From: Bacillus pseudomycoides
GTDB lineage: Bacteria; Bacillota; Bacilli; Bacillales; Bacillaceae_G
Assembly (NCBI RefSeq): GCF_002582035.1
Contig: NZ_NUQE01000087.1
Span: forward strand, 1-63,563
Length of the DNA stretch: 63,563 nt
Reading direction: 5' to 3'
The notes below the pieces were generated by a model. That model was not told the origin of the DNA and searched no databases. It saw only the letters and a program-made list of their open reading frames with translations. Position 1 is the stretch's first letter; each line of letters starts with the position of its first letter. A program made the translations under genes and the position numbers. Shown piece by piece: positions 27,425 to 37,367 of this stretch.

Positions 27425-28519
27425 ATGAGAGTAAAAGAACAATTAGCAACGCTGCAACCATATAAACCGGGTAAATCAGCAAAACAAATGAAAGAAGATT
27501 ATGGTTTTCATTCATTTGTAAAATTAGCTTCAAACGAAAATCCATTTGGCTGTTCGCCTCGTGTTATGGAAGGGTTACAAAAAGAGTGGAAGGAACATGC
27601 TTTATATCCAGATGGGGGAGCGGTTGAACTTCGTCAAACAATTGCGGAAAAACTGCATGTTAAAAAGGAAGAAGTTTTATGTGGAAGTGGGCTTGATGAA
27701 GTGATTCAAATTATTAGCCGAACGTTACTTTGTCAAGGAGATAATGTCGTTACGGCTGGAGACACATTCCCGCAATATCGTCATCACGCAGTAATCGAGG
27801 GGTGTGAGGTGAAGGAAGTCCCGCTCCAAAATGGAATTTATAACTTAGATGCAATTGCGTCAGCAATCGATGGGAAAACAAAGATTGTTTGGATTTGTAA
27901 CCCGAACAATCCAACAGGAACATGTGTAAATGACCGAAAATTACGTGAATTTATAAAAAAAGTTCATAAAGAAACAATGGTTGTGCTTGATGAAGCATAT
28001 TATGAATATGTCACAGCGAGTGATTTTCCAGATACAATTTCATTGCTGAAAGAGTATAAGAACCTTCTTATATTAAGAACATTTTCAAAAGCGTATGGTT
28101 TAGCAGCATTCCGAGTTGGTTATGCAATTGGGAATGAAACAATAATTGAGAAATTGAATGTCGTTCGTCTTCCGTTTAATGTGTCATCACTTGCACAAAA
28201 GGCTGCAGTACTTGCATGGAATGATGAATCATTTTTACAAAAGACAATTCGGGCAAATCGGGAAGGTCTGGAGCAATATGAGAGCTTTTGCAAAAAAAAT
28301 GAGATTCCGTTTTATTCATCTCAAACAAATTTTATTTTTCTACCGTTAGAAGATGCGCAAACAGTTTATGAACTTTGTGCACACGCTGGGTATATCATTC
28401 GTCCGTTCCTAAATGGTGTTCGGATTACAATTGGCACGAGGGAGCAAAATGAAGGAGTGATTGCAGTGTTAAAACAACACTTTAATAATAGTAGGTCTCG
28501 AGATGAGGCGCATGTGTAA
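27425..28519 (+). CDS. hisC: HisC-like aminotransferase, probably aromatic
   Basis: A 364-residue PLP aminotransferase of fold type I. ASNENPFGCSP near the N-terminus, WICNPNNPTGTCV in the middle and RTFSKAYGLAAFRVGYAIG with the PLP Lys are the HisC family motifs. Histidinol-phosphate aminotransferases of Bacillus also transaminate 4-hydroxyphenylpyruvate and phenylpyruvate. Its place next to tyrA argues that tyrosine formation is the main task here. AAGGAGGGATTTTG precedes the ATG. Its 3' end overlaps tyrA by 17 bases. Confidence 0.9.
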   Translation: MRVKEQLATLQPYKPGKSAKQMKEDYGFHSFVKLASNENPFGCSPRVMEGLQKEWKEHALYPDGGAVELRQTIAEKLHVKKEEVLCGSGLDEVIQIISRTLLCQGDNVVTAGDTFPQYRHHAVIEGCEVKEVPLQNGIYNLDAIASAIDGKTKIVWICNPNNPTGTCVNDRKLREFIKKVHKETMVVLDEAYYEYVTASDFPDTISLLKEYKNLLILRTFSKAYGLAAFRVGYAIGNETIIEKLNVVRLPFNVSSLAQKAAVLAWNDESFLQKTIRANREGLEQYESFCKKNEIPFYSSQTNFIFLPLEDAQTVYELCAHAGYIIRPFLNGVRITIGTREQNEGVIAVLKQHFNNSRSRDEAHV

Positions 28520-29612
28520 AAAAGTTGTATTGATTGGAACAGGATTAATTGGTGGTTCACTTGCTTTAGCAATTAAGCGAGAACATGATGTAATCATTAC
28601 TGGTTATGACATTCAAAGTGAACAAGTAGAACGTGCAAATCGATTGAATGTAATCGATGAGGTCGGATTGGATTTAAAGATAATTTGTGAAGAAGCACAT
28701 TTAATTATCTTTGCATCTCCTGTCGAAGAAACAACTAAGTTACTCAGGAAACTTGCTTCATATCAATTGCGTGAAGATGTTATCGTTACGGATGTTGGAA
28801 GTACAAAAGGAACAATTATGAATGAAGCTGAAATGTTACTGGAAAATGGTGTTACGTTTATTGGTGGGCATCCGATGGCGGGATCTCATAAAACGGGTGT
28901 GGAAAGTGCAAAGGCGCATTTATTTGAAAATGCATACTACATTTTAACGCCAATGAATACTGTTCAGACGGAGAAAGTTGAACAATTAAAAGATTGGTTA
29001 AAGGGAACGCGTTCGCATTTTCTCGTGTTAAATACAGAAGAACATGATTATGTAACAGGCGTTGTGAGTCATTTTCCGCATTTAATTGCTGCAGGATTAG
29101 TCAAACAAGTAGAGAAACACGCGGGTGACAATCCATTAATTCATATGCTAGCAGCTGGTGGCTTTAAAGATATTACTCGCATTGCTTCTAGTAGTCCAAA
29201 AATGTGGAGCGATATTGTAAGGCAAAACCGTACCCACTTATTACAATTATTAGAGGAATGGATTACGGAAATGCAGCAATTGCAGCATACAGTCGCAGAA
29301 GGAGATGCAGAAGTATTACACACTTACTTTGCGAATGCAAAAGAATACCGTGATTCCATGCCTGTTCGTAAAAGTGGTGCGATTCCAGCTTATCATGATC
29401 TATATGTTGATGTTTTAGATAAAGTAGGGGCGTTAGCGCATATTACAAGCATACTTGCAAGGCAAGAGATTAGTATTACGAACTTGCAAATACTAGAAGC
29501 GCGTGAAGGATTACTCGGGGTGTTACGTATTAGCTTTCAAACAGAAGAAGATCGTATGAAAGCAACGCAATCTTTACAGCATGAACAGTATCAAACATAT
29601 GAAAGTATATAA
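28503..29612 (+). CDS. tyrA: Prephenate dehydrogenase
   Basis: A 369-residue enzyme that oxidises prephenate to 4-hydroxyphenylpyruvate with NAD+. The Rossmann motif is VVLIGTGLIGGSLA, and GGHPMAGSHKTGVESA holds active-site residues. A C-terminal ACT domain from about residue 297 (YVDVLDKVGALAHITSIL) is the usual site of tyrosine feedback. Two start codons, 28503 and 28512, are possible; both lie inside the end of hisC, and neither has a strong ribosome binding site, which fits coupling to hisC translation. Confidence 0.93.
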   Translation: MRRMCKKVVLIGTGLIGGSLALAIKREHDVIITGYDIQSEQVERANRLNVIDEVGLDLKIICEEAHLIIFASPVEETTKLLRKLASYQLREDVIVTDVGSTKGTIMNEAEMLLENGVTFIGGHPMAGSHKTGVESAKAHLFENAYYILTPMNTVQTEKVEQLKDWLKGTRSHFLVLNTEEHDYVTGVVSHFPHLIAAGLVKQVEKHAGDNPLIHMLAAGGFKDITRIASSSPKMWSDIVRQNRTHLLQLLEEWITEMQQLQHTVAEGDAEVLHTYFANAKEYRDSMPVRKSGAIPAYHDLYVDVLDKVGALAHITSILARQEISITNLQILEAREGLLGVLRISFQTEEDRMKATQSLQHEQYQTYESI

Positions 29613-29636
29613 ATGAAAGAAGGAGCCGTAGTAAAT

Positions 29637-30929
29637 ATGAAAACTGTACAAACAGCTATGGAAGGTTTACGAGGAACAATCGTTATTCCAGGTGATAAAT
29701 CGATTTCACATCGTTCTATCATGTTTGGCGCAATCGCCCACGGAAAAACAAAGATTAAAGGTTTTTTACCAGGAGCAGACTGTTTAAGTACTATTTCTTG
29801 TTTTTGTGAGATGGGCGTATCGATTACACAAAACGGAGATGAAGTAGAGGTAATTGGAGCAGGAATTGAAGGTTTAGAAGAAGCGAAGCGAGTACTTGAT
29901 GTTGGAAACTCTGGTACAACAATTCGTTTATTGCTTGGAATATTAGCGAATACAAATCTTCATTTTTGTTTGCAAGGTGATGATTCTATTGGAAAACGGC
30001 CAATGAAACGTGTTACACAGCCACTGAGGCAAATGGGAGCAACAATTGATGGAAGAGAAGATGGAACGTATACACCGCTAACGATACGAGGAGGAAATCT
30101 TCAAGCGATTGATTATATTTCACCTGTCGCAAGCGCTCAAGTGAAATCTGCTATTTTATTAGCAGGTCTAGGAGCGCAAGGTGTAACAAGTGTTACAGAA
30201 CCTCATGTATCACGAGATCATACGGAAAGAATGCTTCAAGCATTTGGTGCACAAGTAAAACGAGATGGAGCAAAAGTTTCAATAGAAGGCGGGCAACAGC
30301 TAACAGGAACGAACATTCATGTACCAGGAGACATTTCATCTGCTGCATTTTTCCTAGTAGGCGGTGCGATTACTCCGAATAGTAAACTGACATTAAAAAA
30401 TGTTGGAATCAATCCAACAAGAACGGGAATCATTGATGTTCTTACAAAAATGGGAGCAAAGTTAGCGATTGAACAATGTGATATAGATGCTGCAGAACCC
30501 GTTGCAAATCTTATAATGGAAACATCAAAGTTAAAAGGGATTGAGGTTGGCGGCGATATGATTCCAAGATTAATTGATGAAATCCCAATTATCGCTCTTG
30601 CAGCAACACAAGCAGAAGGGATTACAATTATTAAAGATGCACATGAATTAAAGGTGAAGGAAACAAATCGAATTGATACAGTTGTAGAAGAACTAACAAA
30701 ATTAGGAGCACGTATCGAAGCGACGAATGATGGGATGATTATTTATGGGAAAACATCATTAAAGGGAAACACCGTAAATAGTCATGGTGATCATCGAATT
30801 GGAATGATGCTTGCAGTAGCTGGCTGCATTGCAGAAGGGGAGACATTGATTCAGGAGGCGGAAGCTGTTGGAGTATCGTATCCAAGCTTTTTTGAAGAGA
30901 TTGAGAAGTTGAAGTTTGAAACCCGGTAG
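29637..30929 (+). CDS. aroE: EPSP synthase (3-phosphoshikimate 1-carboxyvinyltransferase)
   Basis: A 430-residue enzyme of the sixth shikimate step, transferring enolpyruvyl from PEP to shikimate-3-phosphate. The B. subtilis gene name aroE is used. [17 protein letters not shown] and [12 protein letters not shown] bind the substrates; [21 protein letters not shown] and GDISSAAFF are motifs of the class II type. The start at 29637 gives a length close to B. subtilis AroE (428) and is preceded by AAGGAG. An earlier ATG at 29613 directly after the tyrA stop has no binding site. Last gene of the operon. Confidence 0.93.
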   Translation: MKTVQTAMEGLRGTIVIPGDKSISHRSIMFGAIAHGKTKIKGFLPGADCLSTISCFCEMGVSITQNGDEVEVIGAGIEGLEEAKRVLDVGNSGTTIRLLLGILANTNLHFCLQGDDSIGKRPMKRVTQPLRQMGATIDGREDGTYTPLTIRGGNLQAIDYISPVASAQVKSAILLAGLGAQGVTSVTEPHVSRDHTERMLQAFGAQVKRDGAKVSIEGGQQLTGTNIHVPGDISSAAFFLVGGAITPNSKLTLKNVGINPTRTGIIDVLTKMGAKLAIEQCDIDAAEPVANLIMETSKLKGIEVGGDMIPRLIDEIPIIALAATQAEGITIIKDAHELKVKETNRIDTVVEELTKLGARIEATNDGMIIYGKTSLKGNTVNSHGDHRIGMMLAVAGCIAEGETLIQEAEAVGVSYPSFFEEIEKLKFETR

Positions 30930-30957
30930 ATTGATATGAGATCTATCGGGTTTTATT
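30920..30957 (+). terminator. Terminator of the aromatic operon
   Basis: AACCCGGTAGAT pairs with ATCTATCGGGTT with one wobble, followed by a T-rich tract. Confidence 0.85.
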
Positions 30958-31040
30958 TATAAAATTTATATTTTCTGATTATTGTGTTATATTGTATTTT
31001 GCATGTGTAGTTATGAATACGATGTAGGGGGAAAGGGAGT

Positions 31041-32213
31041 ATGGAAGTAATTCAATTATTAGAAGAACAATACTTGAAGGCAATTCGACTATCTGAATAT
31101 GCTTTTCAATATAAAGTACCAGAAGATCAAATTGAAAAACGTCTTCAGCTTTTGAAAAAGTATCATCAAATATTTGGGATATTAGAAGAAAAAGAGATTG
31201 CCGCAAAATTACATCTTATTCCGTTTGAAATATTTTTAGGTGAAGAAAAGTTCAAAATGGGTGGAATTGCCGGTGTAGCTACATATCCAGAATTTAGACG
31301 GAACGGTTATGTAAAAAAACTATTAAAACATGTTTTAGAGACGATGAGACAAGATGGTTATAGCGTTTCAATGTTGCACCCATTTTCTGTTTCTTTTTAC
31401 AGGAAGTATGGATGGGAATTGTTTGCGAATCGCCTTGTATGTTCATTAACAAAAGCGGATTTAATTATGAAAGAACACGTGCAAGGAAGAATAAAACGTT
31501 TTAATAAGGAATCACATTTGAAAGAGATTGAAATCGTATATGAGCAATTTGCGAAGAAATATTCCGGTATGTTAGTTCGAGATCGAGATATTTGGTTAAA
31601 TTTTGTCTATGGTGACCTAAATGCAGCAGTTTATTATAATCGAGCGGATGAGCCAATGGGCTATATTTTGTATAAAATAGAGAGCTCTAAGATGAAAGTA
31701 GAAGAATTTGCATCATTAAACAGTGAGGCTAGAAATGGTTTATGGAATTTCATTTGTCAGCATGATTCGATGATTCAAGAACTTGAGATGATTGTTCATG
31801 AAAAAGAGCCATTGCTATTTTCACTACAAGAGCCACGCATTAAAGCGGAAATAAAACCTTACTTTATGGTTAGAATCGTTGATGTTGAGGGTTTTATTAA
31901 GCAATATCCATTTGCTTGGGAACATAATGAAGAAGAGGTTATCTTACATATTTCTGATTCATTTGCACATTGGAATAATCAAACAATAGTTTTACGAGAT
32001 AAAGAAGTAGTTATGGTAAGCGAAGAAGAAGCTGTAGCATTAAAAGAGAAAGGCGTACATGTAAACATTAATGCACTGTCTACAGCGCTTTTCGGTTACA
32101 AAAGTCCATGGGAATTATCTCAAATAGGTGTCATTTCGGGGATGGAAAAAGACATAAAACAATTTGAAAACTTGATTCCTTCCGAGCAACCATTTTTTTC
32201 TGATTTCTTTTAA
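31041..32213 (+). CDS. Eis-like GNAT acetyltransferase
   Basis: A 390-residue protein of the Eis family, larger than simple GNATs. The first GNAT domain has GGIAGVATYPEFRRNGYVKKLLKHVLETM as acetyl-CoA loop and MLHPFSVSFYRKYGWE downstream. A second degenerate GNAT domain and a C-terminal sterol-carrier-like domain follow, ending at a free C-terminal carboxylate (SDFF) that in Eis is catalytic. Relatives acetylate aminoglycosides or lysine residues of proteins; the target here is unknown. GGGGGAAAGGGAG precedes the ATG. A 19-bp stem terminator follows. Confidence 0.85.
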   Translation: MEVIQLLEEQYLKAIRLSEYAFQYKVPEDQIEKRLQLLKKYHQIFGILEEKEIAAKLHLIPFEIFLGEEKFKMGGIAGVATYPEFRRNGYVKKLLKHVLETMRQDGYSVSMLHPFSVSFYRKYGWELFANRLVCSLTKADLIMKEHVQGRIKRFNKESHLKEIEIVYEQFAKKYSGMLVRDRDIWLNFVYGDLNAAVYYNRADEPMGYILYKIESSKMKVEEFASLNSEARNGLWNFICQHDSMIQELEMIVHEKEPLLFSLQEPRIKAEIKPYFMVRIVDVEGFIKQYPFAWEHNEEEVILHISDSFAHWNNQTIVLRDKEVVMVSEEEAVALKEKGVHVNINALSTALFGYKSPWELSQIGVISGMEKDIKQFENLIPSEQPFFSDFF

Positions 32214-32229
32214 TTGTTGTAAATAGATA

Positions 32230-32275
32230 AAGAACATAAAAAGTGCTATGTGAAAGTAGCACTTTTTATGTTCTT
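32230..32275. terminator. Strong bidirectional terminator
   Basis: A 19-bp perfect stem (left arm starting AAGAACATAAAAAGTGC) with an eight-base loop. It lies between the Eis-like gene and the convergent small gene at 32292. Confidence 0.9.
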
Positions 32276-32291
32276 AAAATTAAACGGTTCA

Positions 32292-32495
32292 TCAATATCT
32301 TCTATATATTGTAGGAATGTAATGGAAATGATAGCTAACTTGTGGATGTGTTACCGATAAGTGAATGGGTGGGTATGGCCAAATGAATGGCGTTACAATT
32401 CCTACAACGGGACTTGCTGTATGGATGGCGGCAACGTGAACGGAAGGGGTTACTACAGTAGTGCCAGCAACAACCCTTATTGGAAAGAGGTTCAT
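32292..32495 (-). CDS. Small Pro/His/Val-rich protein of unknown function
   Basis: A 67-residue protein rich in Pro, His, Tyr and Val, ending PPIHLSVTHPQVSYHFHYIPTIYRRY. No domain is recognised. The composition recalls small spore coat proteins of Bacillus, but that is only a resemblance. The start at 32495 is preferred because GGGAGTG lies at the right distance; the frame extends eight codons upstream without a site. A terminator on this strand follows closely, which supports it being a real gene. Confidence 0.5.
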   Translation of the reverse strand: MNLFPIRVVAGTTVVTPSVHVAAIHTASPVVGIVTPFIWPYPPIHLSVTHPQVSYHFHYIPTIYRRY

Positions 32496-32789
32496 GATAT
32501 GTTCACTCCCATGGATCATGTATGAAATAGTATATTCTTTCGATTGTTTAAAATGTGCAGGTGAAATTTAGTTTGGCTTATAGAAGTTATACTTTCTGTC
32601 TGTAAATTTCATATTCATTCAAGTAGTAGGTGTTTCATACTTACTACCATCTATAAGAATGTTCAATTGTCGATTGTTCATTTTAAAGGGCGGTAAAATG
32701 TTTAAATTTATCTTGATTTTTGTTTGTTTTTAATATTTTTTATTTTATAATAATTATAAATAAATTATATTTCTTATTTGGAGGTGGCG

Positions 32790-34013
32790 ATGAAAAATTA
32801 TAGATTTTATTCATTTTGGATTGCTCAAACAAGCATTTCGTTAGCTGATGTCGTATATATCATGGTCATTACGACTTATATTTATCAGAAAACAGAATCT
32901 GTATTATTCGCTTCTTTATTTCCATTTTTAAAAGCCGTTACAAGATTAGTAGCCGGCTTGTCAGCACCACTAATCCTTCAAAATACTTCTATGTCAAAAG
33001 TACTTGTGAATTTACAAATTACTAAAGCTATTTTGATCACTTTATTACTACTAGGATTTATAACCTTAACTTCTCATATTTATATTTTATTAACTTACAT
33101 ATTCATCCTTTCTTTTGTAGAGGGGTGGGGGAGTCCCTTATTGAATTCTATCGTTCCCCAAATTGTTTTAAAGGAAGAACTTGTAAAAGCTAATAGCTTG
33201 TTATCTATCTCCAATCAAGCGGTGCAAATTGGCGGTTATACTCTGACAGGATTTATTGTCGTAAAAATAGGACATATTCCTACTTTACTAATAACGGCTG
33301 TCTTGTTATGGATTTCCATTATTTGTTTGTATATAGCAATTCGCTCTCTTTATGATCAGATGACACAAAATCAAGATGCATCCAAATGGACTCTCATGAA
33401 GGAAGGGTGGATTCACCTTTGGAGTAACTCAACCTTGCGAGTGGTTACGTTAATGGATGTAATTGAAGGGATTGCAGGTCAAATATGGGTTGGTGCAATT
33501 ACATTGGTTTATGTAAAGGAAGTACTTCACAAAGGAGAGCAATGGTGGGGTTACATTAACGCTAGTTATTATATCGGTACAATTGTAGGAGGGGTTATAA
33601 CGATATATTTAGCGAGAAAGATTCAAAAAAATCTTATACTCAGTATGGCAACAGGATCTTTTTTATTTAGCATTCTTACTTTGTTATATGGGCTTAGTAG
33701 TATTCCTATCTTATCCCTTATACTCTGTATTGCCATGGGGCCGGCATATCAAATACGGGATGTGGCGCAGCAAACCGCCTTTCAAACAAATGTAGATGTT
33801 TCATTACTTCCAAAAGTATATGCATCTCGTAGTGTATTGTTATCAACGATTTCGAGTCTCTCCATTTTTATAATTGCCCTTATAGCTCAGTACTTAGGTG
33901 TCAGAATGGTTTATATATTTGGATCGGTGCTCATTTGTATATCTGCTGGACTATCTTTTACTTTACTTAAAACAAAAAATGAAAAAGTGAATGCACATAA
34001 TACAATTGGATAG
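32790..34013 (+). CDS. MFS transporter
   Basis: A 407-residue membrane protein with about twelve hydrophobic segments, of the major facilitator superfamily. It opens YRFYSFWIAQTSISLADVVYIMVITTYIYQ, and the central cytoplasmic loop near residue 190 separates two six-helix halves. The subgroup resembles the Bacillus drug or macrolide efflux-like proteins, but the substrate cannot be deduced. TTGGAGGTGGCG precedes the ATG at 32790. It stands alone; the 270 bases upstream hold no other gene. Confidence 0.8.
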   Translation: MKNYRFYSFWIAQTSISLADVVYIMVITTYIYQKTESVLFASLFPFLKAVTRLVAGLSAPLILQNTSMSKVLVNLQITKAILITLLLLGFITLTSHIYILLTYIFILSFVEGWGSPLLNSIVPQIVLKEELVKANSLLSISNQAVQIGGYTLTGFIVVKIGHIPTLLITAVLLWISIICLYIAIRSLYDQMTQNQDASKWTLMKEGWIHLWSNSTLRVVTLMDVIEGIAGQIWVGAITLVYVKEVLHKGEQWWGYINASYYIGTIVGGVITIYLARKIQKNLILSMATGSFLFSILTLLYGLSSIPILSLILCIAMGPAYQIRDVAQQTAFQTNVDVSLLPKVYASRSVLLSTISSLSIFIIALIAQYLGVRMVYIFGSVLICISAGLSFTLLKTKNEKVNAHNTIG

Positions 34014-34099
34014 TGACAAGAAAATAAGAATTTACAATATTAAGAAATCCTAATTCCTCGCTTATAAAACTGAGAAATTAGGATTTAATTATTTTTGAA

Positions 34100-34366
34100 A
34101 TGCTAAATTTTTTAGTCGAAAGCTTGAGCAGCAATACTATAAAGTTTACCCAATTTGTTGAGTTTTGTAGACAGTCACCGCATATCATCGACTTATACAG
34201 AATTAGTGGACAATATAATTACTTACTGAAAGTGGCTACAAGTTCTCCAGAATCACTAGAAATTTTTAGTGATTCATGTAATAAGTATGGCCGTCCAACC
34301 ATTTTGATGGTATTGTCTACGCGTTTTGAACAAAAAGTTATGCTTCCTGAGCTTCTTTCAGAATAG
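34100..34366 (+). pseudogene. Lrp/AsnC-type ligand-binding domain without its DNA-binding half
   Basis: Eighty-eight residues matching the C-terminal RAM domain of Lrp/AsnC regulators: SPHIIDLYRISGQYNYLLKVATSSPESLEIF, then YGRPTILMVLSTRFEQKVMLPE. The N-terminal helix-turn-helix of about 60 residues is absent, and the DNA upstream does not encode it. There is no convincing ribosome binding site. It is most likely a decayed regulator remnant; a stand-alone RAM-domain protein is a less likely alternative. Confidence 0.65.
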
Positions 34367-34376
34367 TAATATACAT

Positions 34377-34498
34377 TTGTAGAAAGAGAATCGTATCTAG
34401 ACGACATGTAATGTGTAGGATAGTGAAGCAAATTTTATGAGAGAAAGACAAGGAAATCGCATAAGAAAGCTCTTTGATTTCCTTGTAGAAAGAGAATC
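34377..34498 (+). repeat. Two direct copies of a 16-base sequence around a stem-loop
   Basis: TTGTAGAAAGAGAATC occurs at 34377-34392 and again at 34483-34498, a period of 106 bases. Between them AAGGAAATC (34450) pairs with GATTTCCTT (34476). The gap upstream of the ABC-F gene is otherwise free of genes. Confidence 0.5.
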
Positions 34499-34627
34499 TA
34501 TCGTTGCTATTCATCCAAGTTCTACTATATAATAGCTATAGTCTACAATAAGTGAGTCGTAAGCTGCGACTTTTAGGACATTCGGTGAGAAAACGCTGAA
34601 AATAGCGGTATTACTAGGAGGAACTAC

Positions 34628-36256
34628 ATGATTACAGTAAGTAACGTAAGTTTACGTTTTGCAGATCGTAAGCTTTTTGAAGATGTTAATATAAAATTTA
34701 CACCAGGCAACTGTTACGGTTTAATTGGAGCAAACGGTGCTGGTAAGTCTACATTCTTAAAAATTTTATCTGGTGAAATTGATCCATCAACAGGAGATGT
34801 TCATATTACACCAGGTGAGCGTTTAGCTGTTTTAAAACAGAACCACTTTGAGTATGAAGAATTCCCAGTTTTAGAAACAGTTATTATGGGACATACACGT
34901 CTTTATGAAGTAATGCAAGAGAAGAATGCGATTTACATGAAGGAAGATTTCAGTGATGAAGACGGTATGCGCGCAGCAGAGTTAGAAGGCGAATTTGCTG
35001 AATTAAATGGTTGGGAAGCAGAATCAGAAGCTGCGATTCTTTTAAAAGGGCTAGGCATTGGTGAAGACCTTCATGCGAAAAAAATGTCTGAGTTAACAGG
35101 GGCAGAGAAAGTAAAAGTATTGCTTGCACAAGCATTATTTGGTCAACCAGATATTCTATTACTAGATGAGCCTACCAACCACTTAGACTTAAAAGCGATT
35201 CAGTGGTTAGAAAACTTCTTAATGAACTTTGAAAACACAGTTATCGTTGTATCTCATGACCGTCACTTCTTAAACAAAGTATGTACGCATATGGCTGATC
35301 TTGACTTTGGTAAAATTCAACTTTATGTTGGTAACTACGACTTCTGGTACGAGTCTAGTCAATTAGCATTAAAGTTAACACAAGATGCAAATAAGAAAAA
35401 AGAAGAGAAAGTAAAAGAATTACAAAACTTTATTGCGCGTTTCAGCTCGAACGCTTCAAAAGCGAAGCAAGCAACTTCTCGTAAGAAATTATTAGATAAA
35501 ATTACATTAGATGATATTAGACCATCTTCTCGCCGTTATCCATTCGTTGGATTTACACCAGAGCGTGAAGTAGGTAATGATTTATTAACAGTAGAAGGCA
35601 TCTCAAAAACAATTGACGGTGAAAAAGTATTAGATAACGTGTATTTCACTTTAAATAAAGGTGATAAAGTTGCATTTATCGGTCGCAATGATATTGCGAT
35701 GACAACACTATTCAAAATCCTGATGGGTGAAATGGAGCCTGATAGCGGTTCATTTAAATGGGGTGTAACAACATCTCAAGCATACTTCCCACGAGATAAC
35801 TCTGAGTTCTTCAAAAATAGTGAGTATAACTTAGTGGAATGGTTACGTCAATTCTCACCACAAGACGAATCTGAAAGCTTCTTACGCGGTTTCTTAGGTC
35901 GTATGTTGTTCTCAGGTGAAGAAGTAAAGAAAAACGTTTCTGTTTTATCTGGAGGAGAGAAAGTACGTTGTATGCTTTCTAAAATGATGTTAAGTGGTGC
36001 AAACGTATTAACATTAGATGATCCTACGAACCATTTAGACCTTGAGTCTATCACAGCATTAAACAACGGTTTAATGGCATTTAAAGGTACAATTCTATTT
36101 ACATCACATGACCATCAGTTTGTTGAAACAATTGCAAACCGTATTATTGAAGTAACGCCAAGCGGTGTTGTTGATAAACAAACGACATATGATGAGTATT
36201 TAGAGAACGAAGATCTTCAAAAACAAGTAGAAGCGATGTATAAAGAAGCAAAATAA
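34628..36256 (+). CDS. ABC-F family ATPase, YkpA/YbiT-like
   Basis: A 542-residue soluble protein with two ABC domains and no membrane segment, of the ABC-F type that acts on the ribosome. Domain 1 has GANGAGKS (34-41), a degenerate signature LTGAE (156-160) and LLLDEPTNHLD with Glu181. The linker (about 245-310) is Lys-rich, as in translation factors. Domain 2 has LSGGE (440-444), but its P-loop reads GRNDIAMTT (352-360) with Met where the Lys belongs, and LDDPTNHLD has Asp465 in place of the catalytic Glu. So only site 1 may hydrolyse ATP well. AGGAGGAACTAC precedes the ATG. Confidence 0.88.
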   Translation: MITVSNVSLRFADRKLFEDVNIKFTPGNCYGLIGANGAGKSTFLKILSGEIDPSTGDVHITPGERLAVLKQNHFEYEEFPVLETVIMGHTRLYEVMQEKNAIYMKEDFSDEDGMRAAELEGEFAELNGWEAESEAAILLKGLGIGEDLHAKKMSELTGAEKVKVLLAQALFGQPDILLLDEPTNHLDLKAIQWLENFLMNFENTVIVVSHDRHFLNKVCTHMADLDFGKIQLYVGNYDFWYESSQLALKLTQDANKKKEEKVKELQNFIARFSSNASKAKQATSRKKLLDKITLDDIRPSSRRYPFVGFTPEREVGNDLLTVEGISKTIDGEKVLDNVYFTLNKGDKVAFIGRNDIAMTTLFKILMGEMEPDSGSFKWGVTTSQAYFPRDNSEFFKNSEYNLVEWLRQFSPQDESESFLRGFLGRMLFSGEEVKKNVSVLSGGEKVRCMLSKMMLSGANVLTLDDPTNHLDLESITALNNGLMAFKGTILFTSHDHQFVETIANRIIEVTPSGVVDKQTTYDEYLENEDLQKQVEAMYKEAK

Positions 36257-36258
36257 CT

Positions 36259-36295
36259 GCTAGCATCCCCTTATATGAAGGGGATGCTTTTTTAT
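36259..36295 (+). terminator. Terminator of the ABC-F gene
   Basis: AGCATCCCCTT and AAGGGGATGCT form an 11-bp perfect stem with a short loop, followed by TTTTTT. Confidence 0.9.
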
Positions 36296-36399
36296 GTTTT
36301 ATGGAATAGGTAAAATTGATTCTGCATAATAAGAGGAGTCTCTGCTTTTTAAAAAGAATTGATAGTAAATATTTTAGAAAGTTGAAGGGAATGAAATGT

Positions 36400-36876
36400 A
36401 TGAAAGATTTGAAAGAAAGTGCACAACGGGTACAAAATAAATTGTTAGAGCTAGGATATGCAAACCAAGTAATAGAATTACCAGAAAGTGCAAGAACTGC
36501 TCAAGAAGCAGCAGAAGCAATCGGTTGTAAAGTTGCGCAAATTGGTAAGTCAATTATTTTTAGGCTCAAAACAATTGATAAACCACTGTTAGTTGTTGCA
36601 AGTGGAATAAATCGAATTAATGAAAAGCAAATTACTAAACAGCTAGATGATACATTAGGAAAAGCTGATGCTGATTTTGTACGTAAACATACTGGATTTG
36701 TAATCGGAGGTGTTCCGCCATTAGGACATACAGAGCCTATTATGACATTCATTGATGAAGATCTTTTGCAGTATGATGTGATTTGGGCTGCCGCAGGACA
36801 CCCGAAAGCGATATTTCGTTTAACACCTGATGAACTAGTACAAATGACACAGGGCAAAGTAATTTGTATAAAGTGA
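36400..36876 (+). CDS. YbaK/EbsC-family trans-editing domain protein
   Basis: A 158-residue single-domain protein of the YbaK/ProX family, which hydrolyses mischarged aminoacyl-tRNA such as Cys-tRNA-Pro. Typical stretches are CKVAQIGKSIIFR with the conserved Lys, and GFVIGGVPPLGHTEPIMTFIDEDLLQYDVIWAAAGHP. The start at 36400 follows GAAGGGA at a normal distance; the frame runs 28 codons further up without a site. It is flanked by two terminators and thus monocistronic. Confidence 0.85.
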   Translation: MKDLKESAQRVQNKLLELGYANQVIELPESARTAQEAAEAIGCKVAQIGKSIIFRLKTIDKPLLVVASGINRINEKQITKQLDDTLGKADADFVRKHTGFVIGGVPPLGHTEPIMTFIDEDLLQYDVIWAAAGHPKAIFRLTPDELVQMTQGKVICIK

Positions 36877-36901
36877 AACATTTAAATGAAGTGCATATTT
36901 T

Positions 36902-36953
36902 AAAAAAACTACCTGTTTCTATATTCACTGGAGGGACAGGTAGTTTTTTTCTT
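36902..36953 (+). terminator. Terminator of the YbaK gene
   Basis: AAACTACCTGT pairs with ACAGGTAGTTT, followed by a seven-T run. Confidence 0.85.
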
Positions 36954-37020
36954 AAATTCCCTTTTCAATATGTCACAAGTCAAGAGGTCAAATCGTTTTA
37001 AGGGTAAAGGGGGAATCAAA

Positions 37021-37158
37021 ATGAAACATATAGTTATTTTAGGCGGAGGCTTTGCTGGTATTAATTTGTTTAACGGATTAAAAAAAGAGTTGGGTCATTC
37101 ATTAGGAAAAGAAGTAAAAATAACTTTAGTAGATAAAAATTCGTTTTATTTATGTTAA
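37021..37158 (+). pseudogene. N-terminal remnant of a flavin-dependent NADH dehydrogenase-like gene
   Basis: Only 45 residues remain, starting MKHIVILGGGFAGINLFNGL, which is the FAD-binding GxGxxG strand-helix of type II NADH dehydrogenases and related oxidoreductases. The next strand, EVKITLVDKNSFYL, ends at a TAA. No continuation was found in the other frames of the next 250 bases. The ribosome binding site AAAGGGGGAA is intact, so a short peptide could still be made. Confidence 0.7.
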
Positions 37159-37367
37159 ATCCGGATAAGTTAAGACATTTGCATATTGATACGCATTCAG
37201 CCAGTTAAGAAATAAATGATATTACTAGAGGATGTTAATTATGATTCATTTGCTTTGCGAGTTAGATATGATTTAATTTCACATACTGTATGAAAAATGT
37301 AATTTTATTCGTATTAAAGAGTAATAAATCCTCTACTGATGGAAGTTTCACTTTATTATGAAAATAT

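Noticed and set aside
34377-34498. Two direct repeats as a CRISPR array
   Set aside because: There are only two copies, 90 bases apart, with no cas genes; a chance or small duplication is more likely.
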